Shown here: positions 24,504 to 33,534 of the stretch, piece after piece
How positions within the stretch are numbered: position 1 is the first letter of the stretch
How the letters are laid out: each line of letters begins with the position of its first letter
Source of the DNA: JAEUMW01 sp039807745
GTDB taxonomy: Bacteria > Pseudomonadota > Gammaproteobacteria > Burkholderiales > JAEUMW01
Reading direction: 5' to 3'
Length of the DNA: 39,676 bases
NCBI GenBank assembly: GCA_039807745.1
Contig: JBDHRV010000015.1
Location: forward strand, 1 to 39,676
Notes under the pieces: model-generated
The model's database searches: none
The model's input: only the letters and a program-made list of their open reading frames with translations
What the model was told of the DNA's origin: nothing
Program-made: the position numbers and the translations under genes

Positions 24504-25327
24504 TGCCGCGCACGACGACCGGTTCGCTCACGCCGCGTGCAGGCACGCTCGCGGGACGCACCATCGTCGTCACCCGACCCGCGGCGCAGGCAGGAGCGCT
24601 GTCGGCGCTCATTCGCCAGGCGGGCGGAACACCGATCGTGTTTCCGGTGCTCGAGATCCGGGATGTCGACGACGCGCGCCCGCTCGCGCAGATCGTCGGA
24701 CGCATCGCCCAGTTCGACCTCGCCATCTTCATCAGTCCCAACGCCGTGCAAAAAGCCATGCGGGTGATCGCTGCGCGCGGCGGGCTGCCGCCGCACGTGC
24801 GCGCCGCCACCGTCGGCAAAGCCTCCGCCGCCGCGCTGCGCCGGGCCGGAGTTGCAGACGTCATCGCGCCGACGGCACGCTTCGACAGCGAGGCGCTGCT
24901 CGAGCTGCCCGAGATGCAACAGGTCGGCGGCAGGCGCGTCGTCATCTTCCGCGGTGACGGCGGGCGCGAGCTGCTCGGCGCGGCCCTCGGCGCGCGCGGC
25001 GCCACGGTCGAGTATGCCGTGTGCTATCGCCGCTCCAGACCCGACGCCGATCCGGCCCCGCTCTTCGAACTGTGGGCGCGCGACGAGCTCGCGGCCATCG
25101 TTGTCACGAGCAGCGAAGGGATGCGCAATCTGTTCGAGATGGTCGGCCCCGCGGGGCGCGCGCGGCTCACGCAGACGCTGCTCTTCGTGCCGCACGAGCG
25201 TATCGCCGAAACCGCCCGCGCGCTCGGCGCGATGCGCCTGGTGCTCACCGGCGCCAACGACGACGGCATGCTCGCCGGAATGATCTGCTGGTGGAGCGGC
25301 GATGACCGCCAACGAACGACGGCCTGA
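24500..25327 (+). CDS. hemD: Uroporphyrinogen-III synthase
   Basis: Closes and inverts ring D of hydroxymethylbilane to give uroporphyrinogen III. HemD proteins diverge strongly, but the 275-residue length, the opening GRTIVVTRPAAQAGALSALI, IFISPNAVQKAMR, VIFRGDGGRELLGAAL and VVTSSEGMRNLFEMV blocks, and the position directly after hemC make the call secure. ATG 24500 overlaps the hemC stop as ATGA; a second ATG follows at 24503. The 3' end overlaps hemX by 26 bp. Confidence 0.94.
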   Translation: MMPRTTTGSLTPRAGTLAGRTIVVTRPAAQAGALSALIRQAGGTPIVFPVLEIRDVDDARPLAQIVGRIAQFDLAIFISPNAVQKAMRVIAARGGLPPHVRAATVGKASAAALRRAGVADVIAPTARFDSEALLELPEMQQVGGRRVVIFRGDGGRELLGAALGARGATVEYAVCYRRSRPDADPAPLFELWARDELAAIVVTSSEGMRNLFEMVGPAGRARLTQTLLFVPHERIAETARALGAMRLVLTGANDDGMLAGMICWWSGDDRQRTTA

Positions 25328-26459
25328 CTCACCCATGGACGATCCCGCACCGCAGACGCCCGCCCCGGTCGCGCCGGCGCCGGAACCTGCCCCGCGCGAG
25401 GCGCCGCAGGAACTGCGGCTTGCGCTCACCAAGCTGGCACTGGGGCTCGCCGGGCTCGCGCTCGTGCTGCTCGCCTGGCAGTGGCTCGATGCGCGCAGCG
25501 AGCGGCAGGCGATACGCCAGGAGCTGGCGCAGCGGCTAGCCGAGATCGACGCGCAGAATCAGGCCGCGCGCGTCATCGCGCAACAGGCGCAGGAGGCGGC
25601 GCGCGACGCACAGGTCAAGGCGGGCGTGCTCGATGAGAAGCTCGCCCAGTCCCAGAATCAGCAGGTGGCGCTCGAAACCCTGTACCAGGAGCTCTCGCGC
25701 AACCGCGACGACTGGTCGCTCTCCGAGATCGAGCAGATCGTGGCGATCGCGTCCCAGCAGCTGCAGCTCGCCGGCGACGTGCGCGCGGCACTGCTCGCCC
25801 TCCAGACCGCGGACAGCCGCCTGCAGCGCCTCGACAAGCCGCAGCTCATTCCGCTGCGCAAGGTGCTCGCGAAGGACATCGAACGGCTGAAGTCGCTGCC
25901 CTACGTCGACACGGTGGGCATCGCGGTGCGGCTCGATACGCTGCTCGGCCAGGTCGACGCGCTGCCGCTCGCCATGGAAGTGCGGCCGGTCACGGAGCGC
26001 GAGGCCGCGGCCCCCGCTCCCGCCGGTGAGGGCGCATGGCAGAGGGTGATGCGGGAGGCGATGGCCGACTTCAAGCAGATGGTGCGGCTGCAGAAGCTCG
26101 ACAAGACCGAGGTGCCGCTGCTCGCCCCGGAGCAGGCCTATTTCGCGCGCGAGAACCTGAAGCTGCGCCTGTTGTCCGCGCGCGTCGCGCTGCTGCAGCG
26201 GGACCCGGTGGCATACCGCGCCGACATCCTTGCGGCCCGCGACTGGCTCCATCGTTACTTCGACACGCAGAACAAGGCGGTGACGAGCGCGCTTGCCACC
26301 CTGCGCGAGCTCGGCGAGAGTCCGGTGAGCATCGAAGTCCCCGATATCGCCGGCAGCCTGGACGCCGTGCGCAACTACAAGATCGCGCGCGACACGAAGG
26401 AACTGCCGGACACCGCTGCGCCCGCAAAACCCGCATCGAAGGGGGCTCGAGCGCGATGA
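25302..26459 (+). CDS. hemX: HemX-family membrane protein of the heme operon
   Basis: A 385-residue protein of the HemX family, often mislabelled uroporphyrinogen-III C-methyltransferase although it lacks the methyltransferase fold. It has a Pro/Ala-rich cytoplasmic N-terminus, one transmembrane helix (about 41-61), a coiled coil rich in Gln/Ala (about 64-125), and the conserved periplasmic domain with SLSEIEQIVAIASQQLQLAG. Its biochemical role is unsettled; heme-pathway scaffolding is a common suggestion. ATG 25302 has GGAG 5 nt upstream and overlaps hemD; ATG 25335 is an alternative. The stop overlaps hemY as ATGA. Confidence 0.9.
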   Translation: MTANERRPDSPMDDPAPQTPAPVAPAPEPAPREAPQELRLALTKLALGLAGLALVLLAWQWLDARSERQAIRQELAQRLAEIDAQNQAARVIAQQAQEAARDAQVKAGVLDEKLAQSQNQQVALETLYQELSRNRDDWSLSEIEQIVAIASQQLQLAGDVRAALLALQTADSRLQRLDKPQLIPLRKVLAKDIERLKSLPYVDTVGIAVRLDTLLGQVDALPLAMEVRPVTEREAAAPAPAGEGAWQRVMREAMADFKQMVRLQKLDKTEVPLLAPEQAYFARENLKLRLLSARVALLQRDPVAYRADILAARDWLHRYFDTQNKAVTSALATLRELGESPVSIEVPDIAGSLDAVRNYKIARDTKELPDTAAPAKPASKGARAR

Positions 26460-27664
26460 AAGCGCTACTCTGGCTGCTGGCGCTCGCCGCGCTGGCGGTC
26501 GGGCTGACCGTGGCGTCCCGCTATTCGAGCGGCTACGTGCTGGTGGTGTTGCCGCCCTACCGCGCCGAGCTGTCGGTCAATCTGCTCGTCCTGCTCGTGC
26601 TCGCGGGCTATGCCCTGTTCTACCTGGTAACGCGCTTCGTCGGCAATGCGCTGCGGATACCGGAACAGGTGCGCGTGTTTCGGGAGACGCGCCGGCGCGA
26701 GCGGGGACGGCGTGCGCTGAACGAGGCGATCGGCGCGCTCTTCGTGGGACGCTTCGCACGCGCCGAGAAGTCGGCCGCCGAAGCGCTCGAACTCGACGAA
26801 TCGCCGATCCTGTCGGCGGTGATCGCCGCGCGCGCGGCGCACGAGCTCAGGGCTTTCGACAAGCGCGACGAATACCTCGCGCGCGCCATGCGGCAGGAGT
26901 CGCCCGACGCCGACCTGGCGCGCGTCGCACAAGCCGAACTGCTCACCGAGCAACACCGCTTCGATGAAGCGCTCGCATCGCTCGCCGGCGTCGAGCACAA
27001 ACACCCGGCCGTGATGCGGCTCGAGCTCAAATTGCAGCAGCGGCTCGGCAACTGGGATCGCGTGATCGAACTGGCGTCGGGGCTGGGCAAGCGCGGCGCC
27101 TTCGATGCGCTGCGGGTGCGGCAGGTGAGCCGCAGCGCGCACATCGAGAACCTGCGGCGGCGCACCGTGGACGCTGCCGGTTTGAAGCAGTACTGGCAAA
27201 AGCTGTCGAGCGAGGAGCGCACGGACAGCAAGATCGCGTCGGTCGCTGCCCAGGCCTTCATCACCCTCGGGGGCTGCGCGGAGGCGCACAAGATCGTCGA
27301 AGAGAGCCTCGCGGTCGCCTGGGACAGCGAGCTCGTCGCGCTCTACGGCGAGTGCCTGGGAGCGGACGTGCGGCGGCAGATCGAGCTGGCGGAGAAGTGG
27401 CTCCCCGATCATCCCGACGACGCCGTCCTGCTGCTCACCCTGGGCCGCCTGTGCGCGCGCCAGGGGCTGTGGGGCAAGGCCGAGAGCTATCTCGAAGCGA
27501 GCCTGTCGGTCGAGCAGAGCTACTCCGCGCACTTGGGTCTGGCGCAGCTCAAGGAGCGTCGCGATCTGCACGAGGCAGCCGCCACGCACTACCGCAAGGG
27601 TCTGGAGCTCGCCCTCTTCCAGGTGAGATCGAACACCGGCGGCCGGCGCCGCACCGTGGTGTAG
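26456..27664 (+). CDS. hemY: HemY-family TPR membrane protein
   Basis: A 402-residue inner-membrane protein with two N-terminal transmembrane helices (about 3-20 and 39-62), then TPR-like helical repeats. This is the proteobacterial HemY, unrelated to Bacillus protoporphyrinogen oxidase of the same name. Family landmarks include RRERGRRALNEAIGALFVGR and the late LLTLGRLCARQGLWGKAESY TPR. Function is not firmly established; it is conserved beside hemX. ATG 26456 overlaps the hemX stop. It ends 13 bp before the convergent reductase gene. Confidence 0.92.
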   Translation: MKALLWLLALAALAVGLTVASRYSSGYVLVVLPPYRAELSVNLLVLLVLAGYALFYLVTRFVGNALRIPEQVRVFRETRRRERGRRALNEAIGALFVGRFARAEKSAAEALELDESPILSAVIAARAAHELRAFDKRDEYLARAMRQESPDADLARVAQAELLTEQHRFDEALASLAGVEHKHPAVMRLELKLQQRLGNWDRVIELASGLGKRGAFDALRVRQVSRSAHIENLRRRTVDAAGLKQYWQKLSSEERTDSKIASVAAQAFITLGGCAEAHKIVEESLAVAWDSELVALYGECLGADVRRQIELAEKWLPDHPDDAVLLLTLGRLCARQGLWGKAESYLEASLSVEQSYSAHLGLAQLKERRDLHEAAATHYRKGLELALFQVRSNTGGRRRTVV

Positions 27665-27677
27665 CCGGCGGGCGGCC

Positions 27678-28715
27678 TTATCCGGCCGCGTTCCTCAGCG
27701 CGTCGCCCGAAGTCGTGAAGGCGTCGGAGAAGAACGCGTCTTCGGGCAGGCTGCAGTGGGTCGTGAAGTCGCGATGGGCAGCTTCCACCATCACCGGCGC
27801 GCCGCAGGCGTAGACATGGTGCGCGGACAGGTCGGGGTAGTCCGCCATCACCGCCCGATGCACGAAGCCCGTGCGGGCGGTCCATTCGTCCTCGGCACGC
27901 GGTTCCGAGAGCACCGGCACGTAGCGGAAGTTCGGATGCGCCGCCGCCCACTGCCGGGGCAGCGCGTCCAGGTACAGATCCGGCCGCGTGCGCGCTCCCC
28001 AGTACAGCACCATCGGGCGCTCGACGCCGCGGTGGAAGGCGTGCTCCAGGATGCCCTTGATCGGGGCGAAGCCAGTGCCGCTCGCGAGAAAGATGATCGG
28101 ATTGTCGCAGTCTTCGCGCAGAAAGAAGGTGCCGAAGGGACCTTCGAAGCGAAGGATCTCGCGCTCTTTCATCCGCGTGAACACGTACTCGGTGAACGTG
28201 CCGCCGGTGTAGTGGCGCAGATGCAGCTGCAGGGTTTCGTCGTCGTGCGGCGCGTTCGCCATCGAGAAGGCGCGGCGCTTGCCGTCCCGGGTCAGGATTT
28301 CGATGTACTGGCCGGCGAGGAACTGCAAGCGCTCGTTGGCCGGCAGCCGCAGATAGAGCGCCATCACGTCCGGGGCGAGACGTTCCATCTTCTGCACCCG
28401 GCAGGGCAGGGTCTTGATCGGGATGTCGCGCACGGCGCCGACCTCGCGCGATTCGATGACCAGATCGGACAGCGGACGGGCCTGGCAGAAAAGCGCGAAG
28501 CCCGCCTCGCGGTCGGCTTCGGAGAGCGCGCTCGGCTGGTAGCGGCCATAGTCGACGCGGCCCTCGAGGATCTTGCCCCGGCACGACCCGCAGGCACCGT
28601 CGCGGCAGCCATAGGGCAGCGGGTGCCCCTGCCGCAGCGCGGCCTGGAGCACGGTCTCATCGGGCTGCACGTCGAACACGTGGTCGCTCGGCTTGATGAT
28701 GACGCGGCAGATCAT
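27678..28715 (-). CDS. 2Fe-2S ferredoxin-flavin-NAD(P)H reductase (annotated CDP-6-deoxy-delta-3,4-glucoseen reductase type)
   Basis: A 345-residue electron-transfer protein. The N-terminal plant-type 2Fe-2S domain has ligands C37, C42, C45 and C77 (YGCRDGACGSC). A FAD-binding domain follows with RAFSMANAP, and an NAD(P) domain with ASGTGFAPIKG and VYACGAPVMVEAA. It resembles AscD/RfbI and oxygenase reductases. In betaproteobacteria this gene is usual and not in a deoxysugar cluster, so the CDP-glucoseen label is probably misleading; the electron acceptor is unknown. Start ATG 28715 has AAAGGA upstream; the frame extends to 28991 but without homology. It is divergent from the SDR gene at 28785. 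Confidence 0.9.
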   Translation of the reverse strand: MICRVIIKPSDHVFDVQPDETVLQAALRQGHPLPYGCRDGACGSCRGKILEGRVDYGRYQPSALSEADREAGFALFCQARPLSDLVIESREVGAVRDIPIKTLPCRVQKMERLAPDVMALYLRLPANERLQFLAGQYIEILTRDGKRRAFSMANAPHDDETLQLHLRHYTGGTFTEYVFTRMKEREILRFEGPFGTFFLREDCDNPIIFLASGTGFAPIKGILEHAFHRGVERPMVLYWGARTRPDLYLDALPRQWAAAHPNFRYVPVLSEPRAEDEWTARTGFVHRAVMADYPDLSAHHVYACGAPVMVEAAHRDFTTHCSLPEDAFFSDAFTTSGDALRNAAG

Positions 28716-28784
28716 CGTGATCCTTTCGATTGCACCCTTGGGCGGGCGAGTCGGCAACTGCCCGAACTCCATTAAACTGCGACG

Positions 28785-29675
28785 ATGCGACGACTGTTGA
28801 TCGTGGGCTGCGGCGACGTGGCACTGCGTGCCGCCCCGCTGCTGGCCCGGCGCTATCGCCTCTACGGACTGTGTCACCGGCCCGAGCAGCGCCCCGCGCT
28901 GCGTGAGCGGGGCATCACGCCGGTGGCGGGTGATCTCGACGATCTGGCGCGCCTGCGCCGGCTGGCCGGGCTCGCGCAGGATGTTCTGCACCTCGCCCCG
29001 CCGCCGCCGCGCGGGCTGCGCGATTCCCGCACCGCGCGCCTTCTGGCCGCTCTCGGAGGCCGCGGAAGTCTACCACGGCGACTCCTGTACATCAGTACCT
29101 CGGGCGTCTATGGCGATTGCCGCGGGGCGCTGGTGCCCGAGACCCGTCGCGTCAGCCCCGCAACGGACCGCGCGCGCCGGCGCGTCGATGCGGAAAGACG
29201 GCTGCGCGCCTTCCAGCGCCGCACCGGGGCGAGCGTTTCGATCCTGCGCGTGCCGGGCATCTATGCCGCGGACCGCCTGCCCCTGGCGCGGCTGAAGGCG
29301 CGGACCCCGGCGCTCGCGCACGACGAAGACTCGCATTCGAACCACGTGCACGCCGACGATCTCGCACGCATCTGCGCCGTGGCGCTGCGGAAGGGACGCC
29401 CCGGGCGCGTCTACCATGCGGTCGACGAGAGCTGCCTCAGGATGGGGGATTACTTCGACGCGGTGGCCGATGCCTGCGACCTGCCGCGCCCGCCGCGCGT
29501 CACCTGGCCCGTGGCGCGGGCGCGCCTGTCGCCGGAGCTATTGTCCTTCATGGGTGAATCGCGGCGGCTTTCGGGCGTGCGCCTGAGGAAGGAACTCGGC
29601 GTGCGGCTGCGCTATCCCACGGTCCAGAGCGCGCTCGACGAGATCGCCCGCTGGCGCGCCGGCGGCGCCGACTGA
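28785..29675 (+). CDS. NAD(P)-dependent epimerase/dehydratase-like SDR (YeeZ type)
   Basis: A 296-residue extended-SDR protein. The Rossmann start is LLIVGCGDVALRAAPLLA, where the third glycine of GxGxxG is Ala. YISTSGVYGDCRG contains the usual Ser and Tyr region, but the following Lys is not at the standard Y-x3-K spacing, so activity is uncertain. VPGIYAADRLPLARL, SNHVHADDLARICAVAL and VYHAVDESCLRMGDYFDAVA match the YeeZ-like group, whose substrate is unknown. It has its own upstream gap (69 bp) with ATTAAACT just ahead of the start. Confidence 0.87.
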   Translation: MRRLLIVGCGDVALRAAPLLARRYRLYGLCHRPEQRPALRERGITPVAGDLDDLARLRRLAGLAQDVLHLAPPPPRGLRDSRTARLLAALGGRGSLPRRLLYISTSGVYGDCRGALVPETRRVSPATDRARRRVDAERRLRAFQRRTGASVSILRVPGIYAADRLPLARLKARTPALAHDEDSHSNHVHADDLARICAVALRKGRPGRVYHAVDESCLRMGDYFDAVADACDLPRPPRVTWPVARARLSPELLSFMGESRRLSGVRLRKELGVRLRYPTVQSALDEIARWRAGGAD

Positions 29676-29700
29676 CCGCGGTCGGTGTGCCGAAACCCGC

Positions 29701-29706
29701 TAGAAT
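29701..29706 (+). promoter_or_regulatory. Candidate -10 element (TAGAAT) for cutA
   Basis: CGCTAGAATCGAG lies 32 bp before the cutA start. The -35 is not clear. It may also serve dsbD and tlpA. Confidence 0.5.
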
Positions 29707-29732
29707 CGAGTGTTTTTCGTTGGACGATCGCC

Positions 29733-30065
29733 GTGGACACCCTGCTCGTCTTCACCAACATGCCGGATCGCGAAAGCGCCCTCGTACTCGCCCAGGCCCT
29801 GATCGACGCCAGGGTCGCCGCCTGTGTGAACGTGCTCGGCGGCTGCACCTCGATCTACCGCTGGCAGGGCGCGAGCGAGACGGCGCAGGAGGTGCCGGTG
29901 CTGATCAAGACGCGCGCGGCGTGCTACCCGGCGCTGGAGCGCGCCATCCGCGAGCGGCATCCGTACGACGTGCCCGAGATCATCGCGGTCCCCGTCACCC
30001 GGGGTCTGCCGGCCTATCTCGAATGGGTGGAGTCGGAGACCCCGCCGGCCGCCTCCGGCCGCTGA
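29733..30065 (+). CDS. cutA: Divalent-cation tolerance protein CutA
   Basis: A 110-residue CutA1 protein, the family's normal size; these form very stable trimers and have been tied to copper tolerance, though the molecular role remains unclear. TLLVFTNMPDRESALVLAQA, RVAACVNVLGGCTSIYRWQG, VPVLIKTRA and HPYDVPEIIAVPV are diagnostic. The start is GTG 29733; residues encoded further upstream do not match the family, and the -10 candidate lies there. dsbD follows 21 bp later, the usual arrangement in beta- and gammaproteobacteria. Confidence 0.95.
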   Translation: MDTLLVFTNMPDRESALVLAQALIDARVAACVNVLGGCTSIYRWQGASETAQEVPVLIKTRAACYPALERAIRERHPYDVPEIIAVPVTRGLPAYLEWVESETPPAASGR

Positions 30066-30086
30066 GACCTGCCCGGGGCTGATCTC

Positions 30087-31907
30087 ATGTCAGGCATGCG
30101 CGGTCTCATAGCCTTCCTGATCGCGTTCCTGCTGGTGCCAGCGGGCGCGGTCGGCGGCGTCGACGATCTGTTCAAGTCCTTCGGCAGCGGTCAGTCGGAG
30201 TCCGGGTTCCTGCCGCCTGAGCAGGCATTTCGGGTCGAGGCCGAGCGGCGCGACGCCACCTCCGCCGTCGTGCGCTTCGCTCCGGCGCCCGGCTACTACC
30301 TGTACAAGGAAAAACTCGAGTTTCGGCTGGAGGGCGCCGACGGCGCAAAGGTGGCGGGCGTCGCGCTGCCCCCGGCGCAGTCCAAACAGGATCCGATCTT
30401 CGGCTCCACCCATGTCTACCACGAACCGTTCGAAGCGGTGCTCGAGCTCGCCGCGAACGGCACGGCCGGCCCGACCCTCGCCGTGGACTATCAGGGCTGC
30501 GCCGACAAGGGGCTGTGCTATGCCCCGATGACCAAGACCTTCGTGCTCGACGGCAGCGGCGCCCTGGCGGCCGCGATGCCCACCGCGGCCCTGGCGGCAG
30601 ACGCCGTCGCCGAAGACAGCCGCATCGCCGCGGCGCTCCGCGACGGCGGGCTGTGGGCGTCGGTTGCGGCCTTCTTCGGCTTCGGGCTCCTGCTGACGCT
30701 GACACCCTGCGTGTTCCCCATGATTCCGATCCTGTCCGGCATCATCGCCGGACACGAGCACGCCAGGCTCTCGCACGCGCGCGGCTTCATGCTCGCGCTG
30801 GCTTACGTCCTCGGCATGGCGCTGACCTATGCCGCGGCGGGGATCGCGGCCGGGCTGTCCGGCACGATGCTCTCGGCAGTGCTGCAGACGCCGTGGGTGC
30901 TCGTCACCTTCGCGGCGATCTTCGTGCTGCTCGCCTGCTCCATGTTCGGGCTCTACGAGCTGCAACTGCCCACCTTTCTCCAGAGCAAGCTCGCCGCAGA
31001 GGCGAATCGCCTGCATGGCGGTCACTTCGCCGGGGTGTTCGGCATGGGCGCCGTCTCCGCGCTCATCGTCGGACCCTGCGTGGCGCCGCCGCTGGCCGGC
31101 GCCCTGCTGTACATCTCGCAGACCCGCGAGGCGATGCAAGGCGGCGCCGCACTCTTTGCCATGGGTCTCGGCATGGGTGTGCCGCTGCTGCTCATCGGCG
31201 CGACCGGGGGCGCGGTGTTGCCGCGGTCGGGGCCGTGGATGGAATCGGTGAAGCAGGTGTTCGGGGTCGTGATGCTCGGGGTGGCGATCTGGCTCGTCGC
31301 GCCGTTGCTGCCCGCGGTCGTGGTCATGCTGCTGTGGGCGGGGCTCCTCATCTGCTCGGCGATCTTCCTGCACGCCATCGACCCGCTGCCGCACGGTGCG
31401 TCGGGCTTTCGCAAGCTGTGGAAGGGTGTCGGCGTGATCGTCCTGCTGCTCGGGGTGGCGTTGCTGGTCGGCGCGCTGTCGGGCGGTCGGGACGTGCTCC
31501 AGCCCCTGGCCGGGCTGCGCACAGTGGCCGGCGTGACCGAGCCGGTGTTGCGCTTCGAGCGCGTGCGCAGCCTCGGAGAACTGGACGCCCGGCTGGCGCA
31601 GGCGCGCGGCCGACCCGTGATGCTCGACTTCTATGCGGACTGGTGCGTGGCCTGCAAGGAAATGGAGCGCTTCACCTTCACCGATGCCCGGGTGCGGGCG
31701 GTGCTCGACAGCTTCGTTCTGCTGCAGGCGGACGTGACCGGCAACACCGCCGACGACCGTGCCCTGATGCAGCGCTTCAACCTGTTCGGACCTCCCGGGT
31801 ACATCTTCTTTTCGCCGGCCGGCAACGAGATCTCGGCGCTGCGGGTCACCGGCTTCAAACCCGCGGACACCTTCCTCGGCGTTCTGGAGCAGGTCGGCAG
31901 TCGATGA
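30087..31907 (+). CDS. dsbD: Thiol:disulfide interchange protein DsbD
   Basis: Inner-membrane reductase that moves electrons from cytoplasmic thioredoxin to periplasmic DsbC, DsbG and cytochrome c maturation proteins. The 606-residue protein is complete: signal peptide; alpha domain with C138 and C144 (GCADKGLC); about eight transmembrane helices with the essential pair C208 (LTPCVFPM) and C331 (GPCVAPP); and a C-terminal thioredoxin-like gamma domain with C520-x2-C523 (DWCVACKEM). Start is ATG 30087 or 30096. Its stop overlaps the tlpA-like start by ATGA, so a partner relationship with that thioredoxin is likely. Confidence 0.97.
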   Translation: MSGMRGLIAFLIAFLLVPAGAVGGVDDLFKSFGSGQSESGFLPPEQAFRVEAERRDATSAVVRFAPAPGYYLYKEKLEFRLEGADGAKVAGVALPPAQSKQDPIFGSTHVYHEPFEAVLELAANGTAGPTLAVDYQGCADKGLCYAPMTKTFVLDGSGALAAAMPTAALAADAVAEDSRIAAALRDGGLWASVAAFFGFGLLLTLTPCVFPMIPILSGIIAGHEHARLSHARGFMLALAYVLGMALTYAAAGIAAGLSGTMLSAVLQTPWVLVTFAAIFVLLACSMFGLYELQLPTFLQSKLAAEANRLHGGHFAGVFGMGAVSALIVGPCVAPPLAGALLYISQTREAMQGGAALFAMGLGMGVPLLLIGATGGAVLPRSGPWMESVKQVFGVVMLGVAIWLVAPLLPAVVVMLLWAGLLICSAIFLHAIDPLPHGASGFRKLWKGVGVIVLLLGVALLVGALSGGRDVLQPLAGLRTVAGVTEPVLRFERVRSLGELDARLAQARGRPVMLDFYADWCVACKEMERFTFTDARVRAVLDSFVLLQADVTGNTADDRALMQRFNLFGPPGYIFFSPAGNEISALRVTGFKPADTFLGVLEQVGSR

Positions 31908-32446
31908 TGAAAGTCCGCTCCGCCGCGCTCGCGGTGTCGATCGCGCTGCTCGCCGCAGCGGCGGGGTTTGCCGCGCGCAGCCTGTGGCTGGATGACCGGA
32001 AACCCCAGGCACCACCCGCCATCGCCTTCCAGGACACCCTCGCGAAAGCGAGCTTCACGGACCTGGCGGGGCAGACCCAGCCGCTCGACCAATGGCGCGG
32101 CAAGGTGCTGGTGGTGAACTTCTGGGCGACGTGGTGCCCGCCGTGCCTGAAGGAGATTCCGGAGTTCATCCGCATGCAGAACCGGTACCGCGAACATGGC
32201 GTGCAGTTCGTGGGCGTAGCGATCGACCAGGCCGACCAGGTCGCGCCCTTTGCCGAAAAGATGGGGTTCAACTACCCCGTGCTGCTGGGTGCGCTGGATG
32301 CGGTCGAGCTCCTGCGCACGCTCGGCAATCCGCATGGCGGCCTGCCCTTCACCGTGGTGTTCGACCGCAGCGGCACGCTCGCTGCAGCCGAGCTGGGCGT
32401 GGTCGACGAGGCGAAGCTATCGCGCGTGGTCGATCCACTTCTTTGA
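31904..32446 (+). CDS. TlpA/ResA-type membrane-anchored thioredoxin
   Basis: A 180-residue periplasmic thioredoxin held by an N-terminal signal anchor (about residues 5-24). The active site is C78-P-P-C81 in FWATWCPPCLKEIPEF, followed by VGVAIDQADQVAPF and the cis-Pro region GGLPFTVVFDRSG. TlpA/ResA proteins keep periplasmic thiols reduced, for example apocytochrome c or copper chaperones; the target here is unknown. The ATGA overlap with dsbD fits DsbD as its electron donor. aroQ starts about 90 bp later. Confidence 0.93.
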   Translation: MMKVRSAALAVSIALLAAAAGFAARSLWLDDRKPQAPPAIAFQDTLAKASFTDLAGQTQPLDQWRGKVLVVNFWATWCPPCLKEIPEFIRMQNRYREHGVQFVGVAIDQADQVAPFAEKMGFNYPVLLGALDAVELLRTLGNPHGGLPFTVVFDRSGTLAAAELGVVDEAKLSRVVDPLL

Positions 32447-32537
32447 CAGTTCTCCGAAGATCGCGGGCGCGCTGCCCTGGGTCCAGGAGGTCTCGGCGCA
32501 CTGGACGAAATGTGGCGAACTGCGTCAAACTGCGAGG

Positions 32538-32999
32538 ATGTCGCCGGCGCCCGCCTCCCAGCACATTCTCGTCCTGCACGGACCCAACCTCAATCTTCTG
32601 GGGACGCGAGAGCCCAAGCATTACGGCCGCGTGACGCTCGCGGAGATCGACGCGACGCTCTCCCGTCGAGCCGACGCGGCAGGTGCGCGCCTGGAAACGC
32701 ATCAGAGCAATTCGGAAGGCGATCTCATCGATCGCGTGCAGGCGGCCGGGCGCTCGGGGGTCGACTTCGCGATCGTCAATCCGGGCGGATTCACCCACAC
32801 CAGCATCGCGCTGCGAGACGCCTTGGCGGCGGTCGACATCCCGTTCGTCGAGGTTCATCTGTCCAACGTGTTCGCCCGCGAGGCCTTCCGCCGTCGCTCC
32901 TATTTCAGCGACATCGCGGTCGGCGTGATCAGCGGGCTCGGCGCTCGCGGCTACGAGCTTGCGCTCGAATTCGCTCTCGATTACCGGCGGGGAGACTAA
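32538..32999 (+). CDS. aroQ: Type II 3-dehydroquinate dehydratase
   Basis: Third step of the shikimate pathway: 3-dehydroquinate to 3-dehydroshikimate. The 153-residue protein has the normal size for the dodecameric type II enzyme. ILVLHGPNLNLLGTREP leads to catalytic Y29; QSNSEGDLID, NPGGFTHTSIALRDAL and VEVHLSN (H107) complete the active site. ATG 32538 fits the family; the frame upstream overlaps the thioredoxin gene. accB starts 2 bp after its stop, and aroQ-accB-accC is a widely conserved cluster. Confidence 0.96.
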   Translation: MSPAPASQHILVLHGPNLNLLGTREPKHYGRVTLAEIDATLSRRADAAGARLETHQSNSEGDLIDRVQAAGRSGVDFAIVNPGGFTHTSIALRDALAAVDIPFVEVHLSNVFAREAFRRRSYFSDIAVGVISGLGARGYELALEFALDYRRGD

Positions 33000-33001
33000 G
33001 C

Positions 33002-33448
33002 GTGGATCTGCGGAAGCTCAAGAAACTGATCGACCTCGTGGAGCAGTCGGGCATCGCCGAGCTCGAGATCACCGAGGGTGAGGAACGCGTGCGCATCGCC
33101 CGCATCGGCCAGCAAGCCGTGCAGATCGTCGGCAACAGTCCCCCGGTTGCGCAGCCCCCGGTCGCAGGGCAGCCCGCTGCCGCAGAGCCGGCCGCCGAAT
33201 CGGCCGAACCCGAAGGCCATGTCGTGAAGTCCCCGATGGTGGGCACCTTCTACCGCTCACCCTCGCCCGGCGCGCCGGCATTCGTGGAGGTGGGTTCGCA
33301 GGTGAAGGAGGGCGAGACCCTCTGTATCATCGAAGCGATGAAGCTCTTGAACGAGATCGAGTCCGACAAGACCGGCGTCGTGAAGGAAATCATCGCCGAG
33401 AACGGGCAGCCGGTGGAATTCGGCGAGCCCTTGTTCCTCATTGGCTGA
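33002..33448 (+). CDS. accB: Biotin carboxyl carrier protein of acetyl-CoA carboxylase
   Basis: Carries the biotin that is carboxylated by AccC and used by AccAD to make malonyl-CoA. 148 residues: conserved N-terminal helix (DLRKLKKLIDLVEQSGIAEL), a Pro/Ala-rich linker (about 50-72), and the biotinyl domain with K114 as the biotinylation site in IIEAMKLLNEIESD. The 'thumb' residues SPSPGAPAFVEVG are present. The GTG start at 33002 follows the aroQ stop by 2 bp. accC is 86 bp downstream. Confidence 0.96.
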   Translation: MDLRKLKKLIDLVEQSGIAELEITEGEERVRIARIGQQAVQIVGNSPPVAQPPVAGQPAAAEPAAESAEPEGHVVKSPMVGTFYRSPSPGAPAFVEVGSQVKEGETLCIIEAMKLLNEIESDKTGVVKEIIAENGQPVEFGEPLFLIG

Positions 33449-33534
33449 GTCCGGGGTCGAGCGCCCGCGGGTGGGGTCGCAGGTGCGCCCTTGAACAGCT
33501 TCGCACGCCTTTCCACCCGCACCCGTTCGCGTCC

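Noticed and set aside
30090..32015. Minus-strand ORF (641 codons) opposite dsbD
   Set aside because: Antisense to a complete DsbD with all six expected cysteines; composition is low-complexity His/Gln/Arg.
33449..33534. Separate promoter for accC in the accB-accC gap
   Set aside because: TTGAAC at 33491 could be a -35, but no -10 stands at a proper distance, and accB-accC are normally co-transcribed.
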